Positions 40,966 to 49,461 of a stretch of DNA of 64,000 nucleotides are shown piece after piece. The stretch's first letter is position 1. Each line of letters starts with the position of its first letter. The translations under genes and the position numbers were made by a program. Origin of the DNA: Opitutus terrae PB90-1 (lineage in GTDB: Bacteria; Verrucomicrobiota; Verrucomicrobiia; Opitutales; Opitutaceae); assembly GCF_000019965.1 (NCBI RefSeq), contig NC_010571.1:4969001-5033000 (forward strand), in the 5' to 3' direction. The notes under the pieces are model-generated. The model did no database searches. It was not told where the DNA came from and worked only from the letters and a program-made list of their open reading frames with translations.

Positions 40966-41166
40966 ATGAATCCTCCCCCTGCGACGCCCGCCTCCGGCGG
41001 TCCACCCGTGATCGGCGAAGTCCGCTATTCGCTGCCGCAGCTCCTCGAGGAGCTCGCCATCGAACGTTCCAGCGGCTCGTTCTCCATGGAGAAACTGGAC
41101 CAGAACGAAATCAAAAAGCTCTTCAAGAGCCGGACGCCTCCCCGCCGTGTCAAACCCAAGAAGTAG
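40966..41166 (+). CDS. 66-residue protein overlapping the PilB/GspE gene
   Basis: A small protein with a proline-rich start (MNPPPATPASGGPPVIGE), a helical centre (RYSLPQLLEELAIE and SMEKLDQNEIKKLFKS) and a basic tail (RTPPRRVKPKK). It starts five bases after the CheY-like gene, and its last 20 bases overlap the GTG start of the ATPase gene in another frame. The position and the tight overlaps favour a real gene. It might be an adaptor between regulator and ATPase. No family is recognised. Confidence 0.6.
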   Translation: MNPPPATPASGGPPVIGEVRYSLPQLLEELAIERSSGSFSMEKLDQNEIKKLFKSRTPPRRVKPKK

Positions 41167-42853
41167 CACCTTTCTCACGGCCATTCGCAACCGGCCGAAC
41201 TTCGACTACACGCAGGAGCTCGCGGCGCTGGTCGAACGCCACGGCGTCGGCGTCGAGCTCGTGGAAGCGCTGATCGACGAGAAGATCCTGCCGAAGGAGG
41301 ATGTCTGCAAATCCTGGGCCGACTCGCTCGGCGTGGCCTATGTCGATCCTTTTGCCTCGGTGATTACGGACGAAGCCGTGGAGCGGATACCGGTGGAAAT
41401 CGCGCGCAAGACCCGCGCGATCGGCCTGTATGTGGTGCAGGGCGTCCTGACCGTGGCCCTGGCCACGCCACTCGAGACCGAACTGGTCAAGCGGCTCGGC
41501 CAGATCGCGCAGATGCCGATCAGCCCGGTCTTCGCTCTGCCCCGCGAAATCGAAGACGCCATCTCGATCCACTACTGCACGGAGAAAAACCTCGAGGAAA
41601 GCCTGAACGAGCTCGAGAGCTCGAGCTTGTTCGACAAGCCGGACTTGGTCGGCGACAAGCTCGCGGCGCTGGCAGAAAACAACTCCCTGACGCAGATCCT
41701 CGACGAGATCATCTACTTTGCGCTCCGCGAGCGCGCGACGGACATCCATATCGAGGCGCAGGAGACGCAGAGCCGGATCCGCTTCCGCATCGACGGCAAC
41801 CTGCGCGAGATCCTCACCTATTCGCGCAAGCTGCACCGCGCCGTCGTCTCCCGGCTGAAAATCCTCTGCGGCCTGAACATTTCGGAGTCGCGCTTTCCCC
41901 AGGACGGCCGGTTTTCGATGCCGATCGGCAGCCAGTCCGCGAACTTTCGCGTCTCGACGATTCCCTCCGCCTACGGCGAGAAGGCGGTCGTCCGCATCCT
42001 CGCGCTGACCGGCAAGAAATCGATGCTCACGCTGGACAAGATGATGATCTCCCAGACCGTCCTCCAGCCGTTCAAGCGCCTCATCCAGAATCCGAACGGG
42101 ATCATCTTCGTCACGGGCCCGACGGGCTCGGGCAAAACGACCACGCTTTACGCCGCGCTGCACGAGATCAACTCGCCCGACCTCAACATTTCCACAATCG
42201 AGGACCCCATCGAGATCCAGCTTCCGGGCGTCACGCAGACGCAGGTCAACGCCCACATCGACCTCAAGTTCGCCACCATCCTGCGCGCGTTGATGCGCCA
42301 GGACCCGGACGCGATCCTGATCGGCGAGATCCGCGACTTGGAAACGGCCAAGATCGCGACCGAAGCCGCGCTCACCGGCCACATCGTCTTTGCCACACTG
42401 CACACGAACACGGCGGCGCAAGCGATTGTGCGGCTGATCGAGATCGGCGTGGAGCCCTACATGGTCGCGCCCACGGTTATCGGCGTGCTCGCGCAGCGAC
42501 TCGCCGCCCGGATCTGCGACAACTGCAAGGAAGCGTATTACCCGACACGCGACGTGCTGCGCCGCTATTTTGCCGACGAAGGACTCACCGACGTGCCGTT
42601 CTACCGGGGGCGCGGCTGCACCGCGTGCCGCGGCACCGGCTACAAGGGCCGCGTGGCTTTTCACGAACTGGTGCTGATCACGGAGGAGATCCGCACCCTG
42701 ATCGCAGAAGGCAAGAGCGCGCAGGAAATCACCCGCGCGGCCGCGAAAGTCGGCTACAAGCCTTTGCGCTACGACGGGCTCAAGAAGGTGCTGCTGGGCC
42801 TCACGACGATCGAGGAGATCGATCGCAACACCTCATTCGAGTGGTCGGCGTAG
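41147..42853 (+). CDS. PilB/GspE-family assembly ATPase (second copy)
   Basis: A 568-residue motor ATPase, the same length as the one at 10965 but clearly diverged. The N-terminal MshEN-like domain (LVERHGVGVELVEALIDEKI) is followed by Walker A VTGPTGSGKTTTLYAAL, Asp box STIEDPIEIQLPG, Walker B DPDAILIGEIRDL, His box ATLHTNTAAQA and zinc cysteines CDNCKEAYY and CTACRGTGY. Translation starts from a GTG at 41147, inside the preceding small gene. Its setting among phosphorelay genes suggests its activity is switched by signalling. The pilus or secretion system it serves is not in the window. Confidence 0.9.
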   Translation: MSNPRSSTFLTAIRNRPNFDYTQELAALVERHGVGVELVEALIDEKILPKEDVCKSWADSLGVAYVDPFASVITDEAVERIPVEIARKTRAIGLYVVQGVLTVALATPLETELVKRLGQIAQMPISPVFALPREIEDAISIHYCTEKNLEESLNELESSSLFDKPDLVGDKLAALAENNSLTQILDEIIYFALRERATDIHIEAQETQSRIRFRIDGNLREILTYSRKLHRAVVSRLKILCGLNISESRFPQDGRFSMPIGSQSANFRVSTIPSAYGEKAVVRILALTGKKSMLTLDKMMISQTVLQPFKRLIQNPNGIIFVTGPTGSGKTTTLYAALHEINSPDLNISTIEDPIEIQLPGVTQTQVNAHIDLKFATILRALMRQDPDAILIGEIRDLETAKIATEAALTGHIVFATLHTNTAAQAIVRLIEIGVEPYMVAPTVIGVLAQRLAARICDNCKEAYYPTRDVLRRYFADEGLTDVPFYRGRGCTACRGTGYKGRVAFHELVLITEEIRTLIAEGKSAQEITRAAAKVGYKPLRYDGLKKVLLGLTTIEEIDRNTSFEWSA

Positions 42854-42916
42854 CGGCGGCTGATTTCGGACTGAATTTCTGTTGCGGCGTGCCGTTCGTA
42901 CGGAGATCCTCCCGCC

Positions 42917-43276
42917 ATGGCCGACCTCCCCGTAATCGACCAGCAGTCGATCCAGAATCTTCGCGAACTCAATCCCGGGGATAACGACGAATTCTTGCGC
43001 GAGATCGTCGGCATCTATCTCGAAGACACCCCGCTCCGCCTCACGGAGCTGGAGCAGAGTCTGGCTGCCGGCGAGGTACCGAAATTCACGCGCGCCGCCC
43101 ACAGCATCAAGGGCAGCTCCGCCAACGTCGGCGCGATGCTCGTCCGCGGCGTGGCCGAGACGCTGGAGCATCAATCGGCCAAGGAAGGGTTGGATCACGT
43201 GGCTCCACTGCTCGCGAATCTCAAGGCGGAATTCGCCCGCGCCAGGGAAGCGCTGGTCGCACTGACCGCGCGCTGA
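42917..43276 (+). CDS. Histidine phosphotransfer (Hpt) protein
   Basis: A 119-residue all-helical protein with the Hpt motif AAHSIKGSSANVGA (H62), an intermediate carrier in multistep phosphorelays. It is the last gene of the 39441-43276 run, 63 bases after the ATPase. It can in principle pass phosphate between the receiver of the kinase fusion and the CheY-like protein. A GGAG lies about 13 bases before the ATG, a weak Shine-Dalgarno. Confidence 0.92.
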   Translation: MADLPVIDQQSIQNLRELNPGDNDEFLREIVGIYLEDTPLRLTELEQSLAAGEVPKFTRAAHSIKGSSANVGAMLVRGVAETLEHQSAKEGLDHVAPLLANLKAEFARAREALVALTAR

Positions 43277-43444
43277 CGCGATTTGGCACCGGATGTAGCC
43301 GGACTCGGTGGGCCGGCGATCTGAGCCGCCGCTCAGGTTACTCAGGGAGACGGGACACCCTGTCGCGTCGTAGACAAGCAGCGCGACGAGGGCGCTGCGG
43401 CGCCCAATGCCCGTGGCGCCCCATGACAACCCTCCGCAATCGCT

Positions 43445-45592
43445 TCACCGATACAACGCGGTCGTCGGCGTCGTGGTGAGCACGTTGTACTGGCGCATCG
43501 CCAGCCGCCACCATTCTGCGAGCGCTCCAGCCGGACAACTCCACAGCTCGCGATGGAGCCAGATCATCGATTCGGCATCGAGCAGCAGCGCCATTTTTTC
43601 CTTCGTCGAGATGGTCTGGGGGCCTTCGTGCAACAGCCGCCGGCGGAGCTGCGAAAACCATTCCCGGGCCTCCTCGCTCGAGCGTCGCTGCCGCAGCAAC
43701 GCCACGTGCATCGCATTGATGTAGGGATCCAGCACCGCCTGCATCAGGCCGTAGTCGGCGCGCAACGGTTCGATCGGCTGCAAGTGCCGGTAGCACTCCG
43801 CGAGGTTCTGCCGCAGCCGCCGGAGCTCGTAGGCCGGCTGCGTCTCCTCCGGCGCGAGGAACAGGCCCAGCTCGCGCGCGCGCCGGCCGAAGCTCGCCTT
43901 GCTCAGCAAAATCGAGAGCGGGATCGAGAGCACCAGGCCCGCCAGCACCGGACTGAGCCACCAGAAAAATTCCGGCAGCAGGATCAACGCCGAGAGTCCC
44001 CACACCAGTCCGAACAGCGTATGGCCGCCGTGAGTGATGATCGCCTCGCGCCAGTCGGTGCCGTCGTCCTCGGCGCCGCGCTTCTGCGGCACCCAGCTCA
44101 CGCCCTGTCCGAGCAGGGTGAACAGCACGAACTTGGAATTGAACATCATGTTGATCGGCGCCAGCAGCACGGAGCTCGCCATTTCCAGCAGCGCGCTGAT
44201 CACGAACCGCACCCGGCCGCCGTAGCTCTCGACCTCCTCGCGCCGGCTGAGCAGCGCGAGGATGCTCACGATCTTCGGCAGGAACAGCAGCAGCATCGTG
44301 AAGATGAAAAGCGTGAGCGCCTCCGGCACCTCGAGTTCGTAGCCGAAGATTGACGTGTAGTCCTGTGGCCGCAGCTCGCGCGCCTCGCCGCTGCTCACCA
44401 GATCGAAGACGTTGATCGAGCTGATCAGCATGAACAGCAGCCAAAGCGGCGACGACAAATACGCCATCACGCCCATGAAAAGGTGAAACCGGTTCGCCGG
44501 CCGGAAACCGCGCGCCGTCAGCAGCCACGCGTGCTGCATATTGCCCTGCGACCAGCGCCGGTCGCGCTTTGCGCTGTCGATCAGCGTGGGCGGCCCCTCT
44601 TCATAGCTACCCTCGATGTCGTGCGCCAGCCACACGCCCCAACCCGCCCGCCGCATCAACGCCGCTTCGACAAAATCGTGCGAGAGGATGCGGCCGCCGA
44701 ACGGCTCGCTGCCGGGCAGATCCGGCAGTGAACAATGCTCCATGAACGGCTGCACCCGGATGATCGCGTTGTGGCCCCAGTAGTTGCCTTCGTGCTGCTG
44801 CCAATAGTTCAGCCCGGCCAGAAACAGCGGGCTGTAGACGCGGTTGGCGAACGATTGCACCCGCGCATAGAGCGTCTCGCCATTCACGATCCGCGGCGCC
44901 GTCTGGATGATGCCGACTCCCGGATTTTTTTCCATCAACGCCACCAGCTCCACCAACGCCCGCCCGGTCATGATCGAATCGGCGTCGAGCACGACCATGT
45001 AGCGATAGTTGCGCCCCCAGCGCCGCAGGAAGTCCGCGACGTTGCCGGCCTTCTTGTTGATCTGATTGACGCGCTTCCGGTAAAAAATCTTCCCGAAGCC
45101 GCCGACCTGCTTGCAGAGTTCGATCCAGGCCACCTCCTCGACGATCCATTGCGACGGCTCGTTGGAATCGCTGAGGATGAAAAAATCGAAGTGCTCGAGC
45201 TTCTTCGTCTCCTGCACCGAACGGAAGACCACCCGCAGCCCTTCAAAAACCCGGCTCACGTCCTCGTTGAAGACAGGCATGACGATCGCGGTCGACGCCA
45301 GCGGCCCCTCTTCGCCGCGCGCCAGCGTCGCCGTGATCCGCCGGCTGTCGCCGCCGCGATTGATCACGTAAAATCCCGCCAGCGCGGTGCAGAAGCCCAC
45401 CGCGATTTGCGCGAACAGGATCACGAACAGCACGAGCAGCGTCAGCTCGACGCCCGTGAGCCCACCCCGCCACAGCAGGTCGGCCATGAACCACGTCGCC
45501 ACGCTGGTGAGCCCGAAGACGCTCGAGAAAAACATGAAGCGCCGCCGGTTGAGCCGGGCGGCGGTCATTCGATCGTGGGGAGCCGAGCGCAT
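43445..45592 (-). CDS. opgH: Glucans biosynthesis glucosyltransferase H
   Basis: A 715-residue inner-membrane GT2 enzyme that makes the beta-glucan backbone of osmoregulated periplasmic glucans. It has N-terminal membrane helices, the glycosyltransferase domain (STAIVMPVFNEDVSRVFEGL, VVLDADSIMTG, RRWSQGNMQH) and later helices (YLSSPLWLLFMLISSINVF, LFIFTMLLLFLPKIVSILAL). It is a little shorter than E. coli OpgH (about 847). It is the last gene of the opgG-unknown-opgH set on the minus strand. Its ATG is at 45592. Confidence 0.93.
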   Translation of the reverse strand: MRSAPHDRMTAARLNRRRFMFFSSVFGLTSVATWFMADLLWRGGLTGVELTLLVLFVILFAQIAVGFCTALAGFYVINRGGDSRRITATLARGEEGPLASTAIVMPVFNEDVSRVFEGLRVVFRSVQETKKLEHFDFFILSDSNEPSQWIVEEVAWIELCKQVGGFGKIFYRKRVNQINKKAGNVADFLRRWGRNYRYMVVLDADSIMTGRALVELVALMEKNPGVGIIQTAPRIVNGETLYARVQSFANRVYSPLFLAGLNYWQQHEGNYWGHNAIIRVQPFMEHCSLPDLPGSEPFGGRILSHDFVEAALMRRAGWGVWLAHDIEGSYEEGPPTLIDSAKRDRRWSQGNMQHAWLLTARGFRPANRFHLFMGVMAYLSSPLWLLFMLISSINVFDLVSSGEARELRPQDYTSIFGYELEVPEALTLFIFTMLLLFLPKIVSILALLSRREEVESYGGRVRFVISALLEMASSVLLAPINMMFNSKFVLFTLLGQGVSWVPQKRGAEDDGTDWREAIITHGGHTLFGLVWGLSALILLPEFFWWLSPVLAGLVLSIPLSILLSKASFGRRARELGLFLAPEETQPAYELRRLRQNLAECYRHLQPIEPLRADYGLMQAVLDPYINAMHVALLRQRRSSEEAREWFSQLRRRLLHEGPQTISTKEKMALLLDAESMIWLHRELWSCPAGALAEWWRLAMRQYNVLTTTPTTALYR

Positions 45593-45662
45593 GGTGCTGG
45601 AAAACGCGACGGCCCTTCAGGTCTCCGCCGGAGCGGCAGGCGCCGGGGCGGAATCGACAGGT

Positions 45663-46259
45663 TCAACGCGTCGCATAGAAGATCACCGCGAGCACGCCGG
45701 CGAAAAGCAACCACAGGAACAGCGTTCGCAGCAGCGGCAATTGTTCGAACCGTTCCAGCGTTTCCCCTGCCGCCTCGGAAATCGGGCCGAGATCGATGGG
45801 CCGCGGCACCATGCTCGACACCGCCATGTCCGGGCCGGCGGTCAGCGCGCCCTTGCGCATCGCCTCGGCGAACTCCACCGGCGCGTTCACGCCCTTCTCG
45901 AGAAAGGCATACGGCCATTTCTGCGGGCCATCGCACAACAGCAGTGCCACGCGTCCGTCCACCGCAATGCGATCGTGCGGCTGGTCGCGCTCGTCGAGCA
46001 TGTCGGCAAACCACGTGTCCATTTCCTGCTCGACCTCCTCGGCGGCCAGCGAGGTCGGATCGAGCCGGGGATTCTCCGCATGCCGCTTCGCGGCGCGTTC
46101 CAGCACCCGCAAAATCAGCCGGCTCGCGTGCAGCCGGTTCTGCAGCCGGTGCGCGCGCAGGTAGTCCTCGACGCGCACGTAGGCCGCGTTCCACGCCTCC
46201 ATCGTGCCCGAGGTGGGGCGGAATTCGCCTGGCAGCGAAATGGGCTCGGCGTCGCTCAT
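45663..46259 (-). CDS. Membrane-anchored protein between opgG and opgH
   Basis: A 198-residue protein with helical soluble part (MEAWNAAYVRVEDYLRAHRL, ARLILRVLER-like helices) and one C-terminal transmembrane helix (LLRTLFLWLLFAGVLAVIFY) followed by ATR. The topology suggests a tail-anchored inner-membrane protein. It contains no recognised domain. Its position between opgG (52 bases upstream) and opgH (70 bases downstream) in the same orientation suggests an accessory role in glucan synthesis. Confidence 0.7.
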   Translation of the reverse strand: MSDAEPISLPGEFRPTSGTMEAWNAAYVRVEDYLRAHRLQNRLHASRLILRVLERAAKRHAENPRLDPTSLAAEEVEQEMDTWFADMLDERDQPHDRIAVDGRVALLLCDGPQKWPYAFLEKGVNAPVEFAEAMRKGALTAGPDMAVSSMVPRPIDLGPISEAAGETLERFEQLPLLRTLFLWLLFAGVLAVIFYATR

Positions 46260-46311
46260 GCCGGGAGACGCGGAGCCGCCGCCGGCCGGCCCGCGGCGGG
46301 CGGAGCCTGGG

Positions 46312-47871
46312 TCAGGGTTGCCACAGATAACTCCAGGTTTCCGTCAGCACGTGCGGCGACTTGCGCAGAAAACACCGCAACTCGACCGGCCGGCCCGAAC
46401 CGTCCGGCCGGATCGCAAACGCCACGCGCCAGGTGCCGTTGAACGGGTTCTTCTGCACGGTCGCATGCGCGAGCTTGGCGCCGTCGCCGACCGTCACGAC
46501 CGGTTCGATCGCCGGATCCGCGCTCTGGTTGTTCAAATACGGTCCGGCGAAATCGAGATGGAACCGTTCGAGTTCCGGCTCGTGCGTCTTCGTCCGGCCG
46601 TGCCGTGTCGAGACCGTGTAGCCGGCGGGCGGGTGAATCTGCTCGGTGAACCAGTGCAGCCGGTATTCATACACCAACGGCTCGCCGACCGGCGGCACGT
46701 CCCGCGGCGTCCAGAACGCGACGATGTTGTCGTTCGTCTCGTCGGGCGTGGGAATTTCCACCAACCGCACGGAGCCTGCGCCCCAATTGCCGATCGGCTC
46801 CACCCATGCGCTCGGCCGGCTGTGATACGCCGCCTCGAGGTCCTGGTAGTTTTCGAAATTCCGATCGCGCTGCAGCAGCCCGAACCCGCGCGGACGCTCG
46901 TCGCTGAACGCCGCCACGCGCACCGCGGTCGGATTCGTCACCGGCCGCCAGAGCCATTCGCCCGCGCCGGTGAACAGCATCAGCCCGTCGGAGTCGTGCA
47001 CCTCCGGGCGGAAATCATCCGTCTGGGTGTTCGTGTTCTCGCCGTGCCAGAACATGCTGGTGAGTGGCGCGAGCCCAACGGTCGTCACCTGTTTGCGGAA
47101 AAACAACGCCGCCTTTACGTGCGCCACGGTATCCGCGCCCGGCGTGATCACGAACCGGTAGGCGCCGGCGACACTCGGGCTGTCGAGCAGCGCGTAGAGC
47201 GTGATGCTCTTCGCGTGCGGCTCCGGCCGCTCGATCCAGAAGTCGGTGAACGTCGGAAACTCTTCGCCGCCCGGCTCCGCGGTGTTCAGCGCCAGCCCGC
47301 GCGCGGAGAGTCCGTAGATCGCTTTCTGGCACAGCAGCCGGAAATAGCTCGCGCCTTGGAACGCGCCGAGTTCGTCGCCCGGCTTGTTCATCGGATAAAG
47401 AATCTTGAAGCCTGCGAAGCCCATCGTGCCCGGGATTTCGCCGCGCTCCAGCCGGTCATAGATGAACAGCTCGGGGTCGAACTTGATCAGCGTCGGCTCG
47501 CCGCGGCGGATCTCCGAGATCTGCACGGTGTTCTTGATGATGAAACCCGGGTGGAAGAACTGCAGCTCGAACGGCAGCCGCTCCCGGCGCCACCAGGAAT
47601 GAGCCGGATCAAACCGGATGCGCCGGTGCTCGTCGTAGCTCAGCTTCAGCAGCCACTCGGGCACACGGCTCGCGGGCGCCACGTAGGGTTTCGCGGCCAG
47701 CATCCTCGCCCGGTAGCGAAGGGTCTCGAAATCGAACGGTTCGTCCGCCGCCGGCGCGCGGTTCCACGCCGCGCCCAGCAGCAGCACGCCGAGCAACCAC
47801 GCGCCGGCGCGGCGAAAGTTGAGCGGGGCACGATTCGTCACCAGCGCGGCCGAAAGAGTGTGGGTGTTCAT
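46312..47871 (-). CDS. opgG: Periplasmic glucans biosynthesis protein G/D
   Basis: A 519-residue exported protein needed for osmoregulated periplasmic glucan synthesis. It has a signal peptide (GAWLLGVLLLGAAWNRAPAA), then DFETLRYRARMLAAKPY, the typical SYDEHRRIRFDP, GEIPGTMGFAGFKILYP and the C-terminal Ig-like domain ending TETWSYLWQP. OpgG and OpgD are hard to separate by eye. The ATG at 47871 overlaps the stop of the uracil-DNA glycosylase gene by four bases (ATGA), so it is coupled to it. Confidence 0.93.
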   Translation of the reverse strand: MNTHTLSAALVTNRAPLNFRRAGAWLLGVLLLGAAWNRAPAADEPFDFETLRYRARMLAAKPYVAPASRVPEWLLKLSYDEHRRIRFDPAHSWWRRERLPFELQFFHPGFIIKNTVQISEIRRGEPTLIKFDPELFIYDRLERGEIPGTMGFAGFKILYPMNKPGDELGAFQGASYFRLLCQKAIYGLSARGLALNTAEPGGEEFPTFTDFWIERPEPHAKSITLYALLDSPSVAGAYRFVITPGADTVAHVKAALFFRKQVTTVGLAPLTSMFWHGENTNTQTDDFRPEVHDSDGLMLFTGAGEWLWRPVTNPTAVRVAAFSDERPRGFGLLQRDRNFENYQDLEAAYHSRPSAWVEPIGNWGAGSVRLVEIPTPDETNDNIVAFWTPRDVPPVGEPLVYEYRLHWFTEQIHPPAGYTVSTRHGRTKTHEPELERFHLDFAGPYLNNQSADPAIEPVVTVGDGAKLAHATVQKNPFNGTWRVAFAIRPDGSGRPVELRCFLRKSPHVLTETWSYLWQP

Positions 47872-48851
47872 TTGTCCAAAAAATATCCGCGTTGTTTTTC
47901 TGCAATCGGCAGTCCGGCGCGTTCCATCACCTTCAACAGATCCTCCCAGATCATCCGCTTCGAGCGGTTCGACTGATTGCGGAGGATGTAGCTGGGATGG
48001 TAGGTTACCATGAGCGGCTTGTCGGCAAACGTGTGCCAGCGCCCCCGCACTTCGCCGAGCGCCTTGAACGATCCGATACCGAGCAAGCCCTGCGCCGCGG
48101 TCGAGCCCAGCGCCACGAGTACCTCCGGATTCACGATCTCGATCTGCGCGCGTAAATACGGCAGGCAGTAATTCATCTCCTCGCCATTCGGCGGACGGTT
48201 GCCGTACTGCACGCCGCTCGCGCTGACCGGCATCTCCGGCCGCCAGTTCATGATGTTGCCGATGTAAACCTCGTCACGTCGTAGTCCCATTGCGCCAATC
48301 ATTTTGGTCAGCAATTGTCCTGCGGGACCGACAAAAGGTTCACCCTGAATTTCCTCTTCCGCGCCCGGGGCTTCCCCGACGAACATGATCTTCGCCTCGA
48401 GGCTCCCCACGCCCAGCACCACCTTTTTGCCGGGCCGGACGTGGGCGCAACACACCGCATCCGCCAGCACGTGCTCCCGCAACGCCGCAAACCGCGCGGC
48501 CTTGTCGCCCTCCGGCAGCGTGAAGGGTTTCGGCGCGGGAATCGTGGCCGCTCTTGCCACGGGTGCCTCAGTTTCAGCCGGCGCGCGATCCCCCACAGGC
48601 GGGGTGACCGTACCGCGATCCGGCTCGGGTGTGGCAAGGGTCGGCCTGCCCTCCGTAGCTTCAGCGATGGAGGGCGACCCCGGGCTGGGCTCAACGCGCT
48701 CGGCAACGGTCTTGGCTGGCGTCCCATGCCCACGCTTCGCCACCGCGCGGCGCAATGCGGCTACGCTGTCGTCGGACACGACGACCGTCTTCACGCCTGC
48801 GGCTTTGAGTCGCCGCAGTTCGTCAGTGAGCGCCGTGAGTGCGTGGTGCAT
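47868..48851 (-). CDS. Uracil-DNA glycosylase, family-4-like, with altered cysteine pattern
   Basis: A 327-residue protein. Residues 1-120 are a Pro/Ala/Glu-rich linker of low complexity, unusual for the family. The C-terminal 200 residues are a UDG fold: IMFVGEAPGAEEEIQGEPFV (motif A), GPAGQLLTKMIGAMGL, and YHPSYILRNQ (motif B histidine). In family 4 enzymes four cysteines bind a 4Fe-4S cluster; here the third position, normally in a KCRPP-like motif, is tryptophan (NIMNWRPEM), while AVCCAHV and MNYCLPYL keep cysteines. It may excise uracil, but cluster status is uncertain. It overlaps opgG by four bases. Confidence 0.85.
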   Translation of the reverse strand: MHHALTALTDELRRLKAAGVKTVVVSDDSVAALRRAVAKRGHGTPAKTVAERVEPSPGSPSIAEATEGRPTLATPEPDRGTVTPPVGDRAPAETEAPVARAATIPAPKPFTLPEGDKAARFAALREHVLADAVCCAHVRPGKKVVLGVGSLEAKIMFVGEAPGAEEEIQGEPFVGPAGQLLTKMIGAMGLRRDEVYIGNIMNWRPEMPVSASGVQYGNRPPNGEEMNYCLPYLRAQIEIVNPEVLVALGSTAAQGLLGIGSFKALGEVRGRWHTFADKPLMVTYHPSYILRNQSNRSKRMIWEDLLKVMERAGLPIAEKQRGYFLDK

Positions 48852-48860
48852 GGGTTCAGG

Positions 48861-49457
48861 TCACAAGGATCGCGCGGCCAGAAGCTTTTCTACGTATTTG
48901 CCGAGTAAATCGAATTCCAAATTCACCGCCTCGCCGGCTTTGCGCGCGCCGAGGTTGGTAACCGTCATTGTCGTCGGGATCAGCCATACGTCAAAAACCG
49001 GTCCGTCCACCGCCGCCACGGTGAGCGAGATGCCGTCGATCGCGATGCTACCCTTGTGCACCAGGTAGTGCGCGCAGTCGTCCGGCGCCCGCACCTTCAG
49101 GTAGTGGTCCTTCCCGCGCGGCTCGAGCAGTTCGATCACGCCGAGTCCGTCGATGTGACCGGTGACGAAATGTCCGCCGACCTTGCCGTCGAACCGCAGG
49201 CTGCGCTCCAGATTCACCGGCGCGCCGGGCGCGAGCATCGCGAAATTCGTCAGCCGACGGGTTTCCTCGAGCACGTCGAACTGCAGCACGGAGCCGGCGA
49301 CTCCGGCGACCGTGAGACAGCATCCGTTCACCGCGATGCTGTCGCCCAAGGCGACGCCGCCCAGCGCCGCGCGCGCTTCGATCTGCAGCCGCCAGGCTTC
49401 CCGCTCGGGCGTGAAGCCGACCACCTTGCCGGTTTCCTCAACGATTCCAGTGAACAT
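48861..49457 (-). CDS. ribE: Riboflavin synthase alpha subunit
   Basis: Combines two molecules of 6,7-dimethyl-8-ribityllumazine into riboflavin. The 198-residue protein starts MFTGIVEETGKVVG, and its two lumazine-binding repeats are seen in DSIAVNGCCLTVAG (first) and KGSIAIDGISLTVAAV (second). GGHFVTGHIDGLG is another signature. It lies nine bases upstream of the glycosylase gene and four bases downstream of the HtrA-like gene, all minus strand. No other rib genes or FMN riboswitch are seen. Confidence 0.96.
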   Translation of the reverse strand: MFTGIVEETGKVVGFTPEREAWRLQIEARAALGGVALGDSIAVNGCCLTVAGVAGSVLQFDVLEETRRLTNFAMLAPGAPVNLERSLRFDGKVGGHFVTGHIDGLGVIELLEPRGKDHYLKVRAPDDCAHYLVHKGSIAIDGISLTVAAVDGPVFDVWLIPTTMTVTNLGARKAGEAVNLEFDLLGKYVEKLLAARSL

Positions 49458-49461
49458 AAAT

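Noticed and set aside
46204-47976. A 590-codon plus-strand frame opposite opgG
   Set aside because: Antisense shadow; no start context or domain, and opgG is clear on the other strand.
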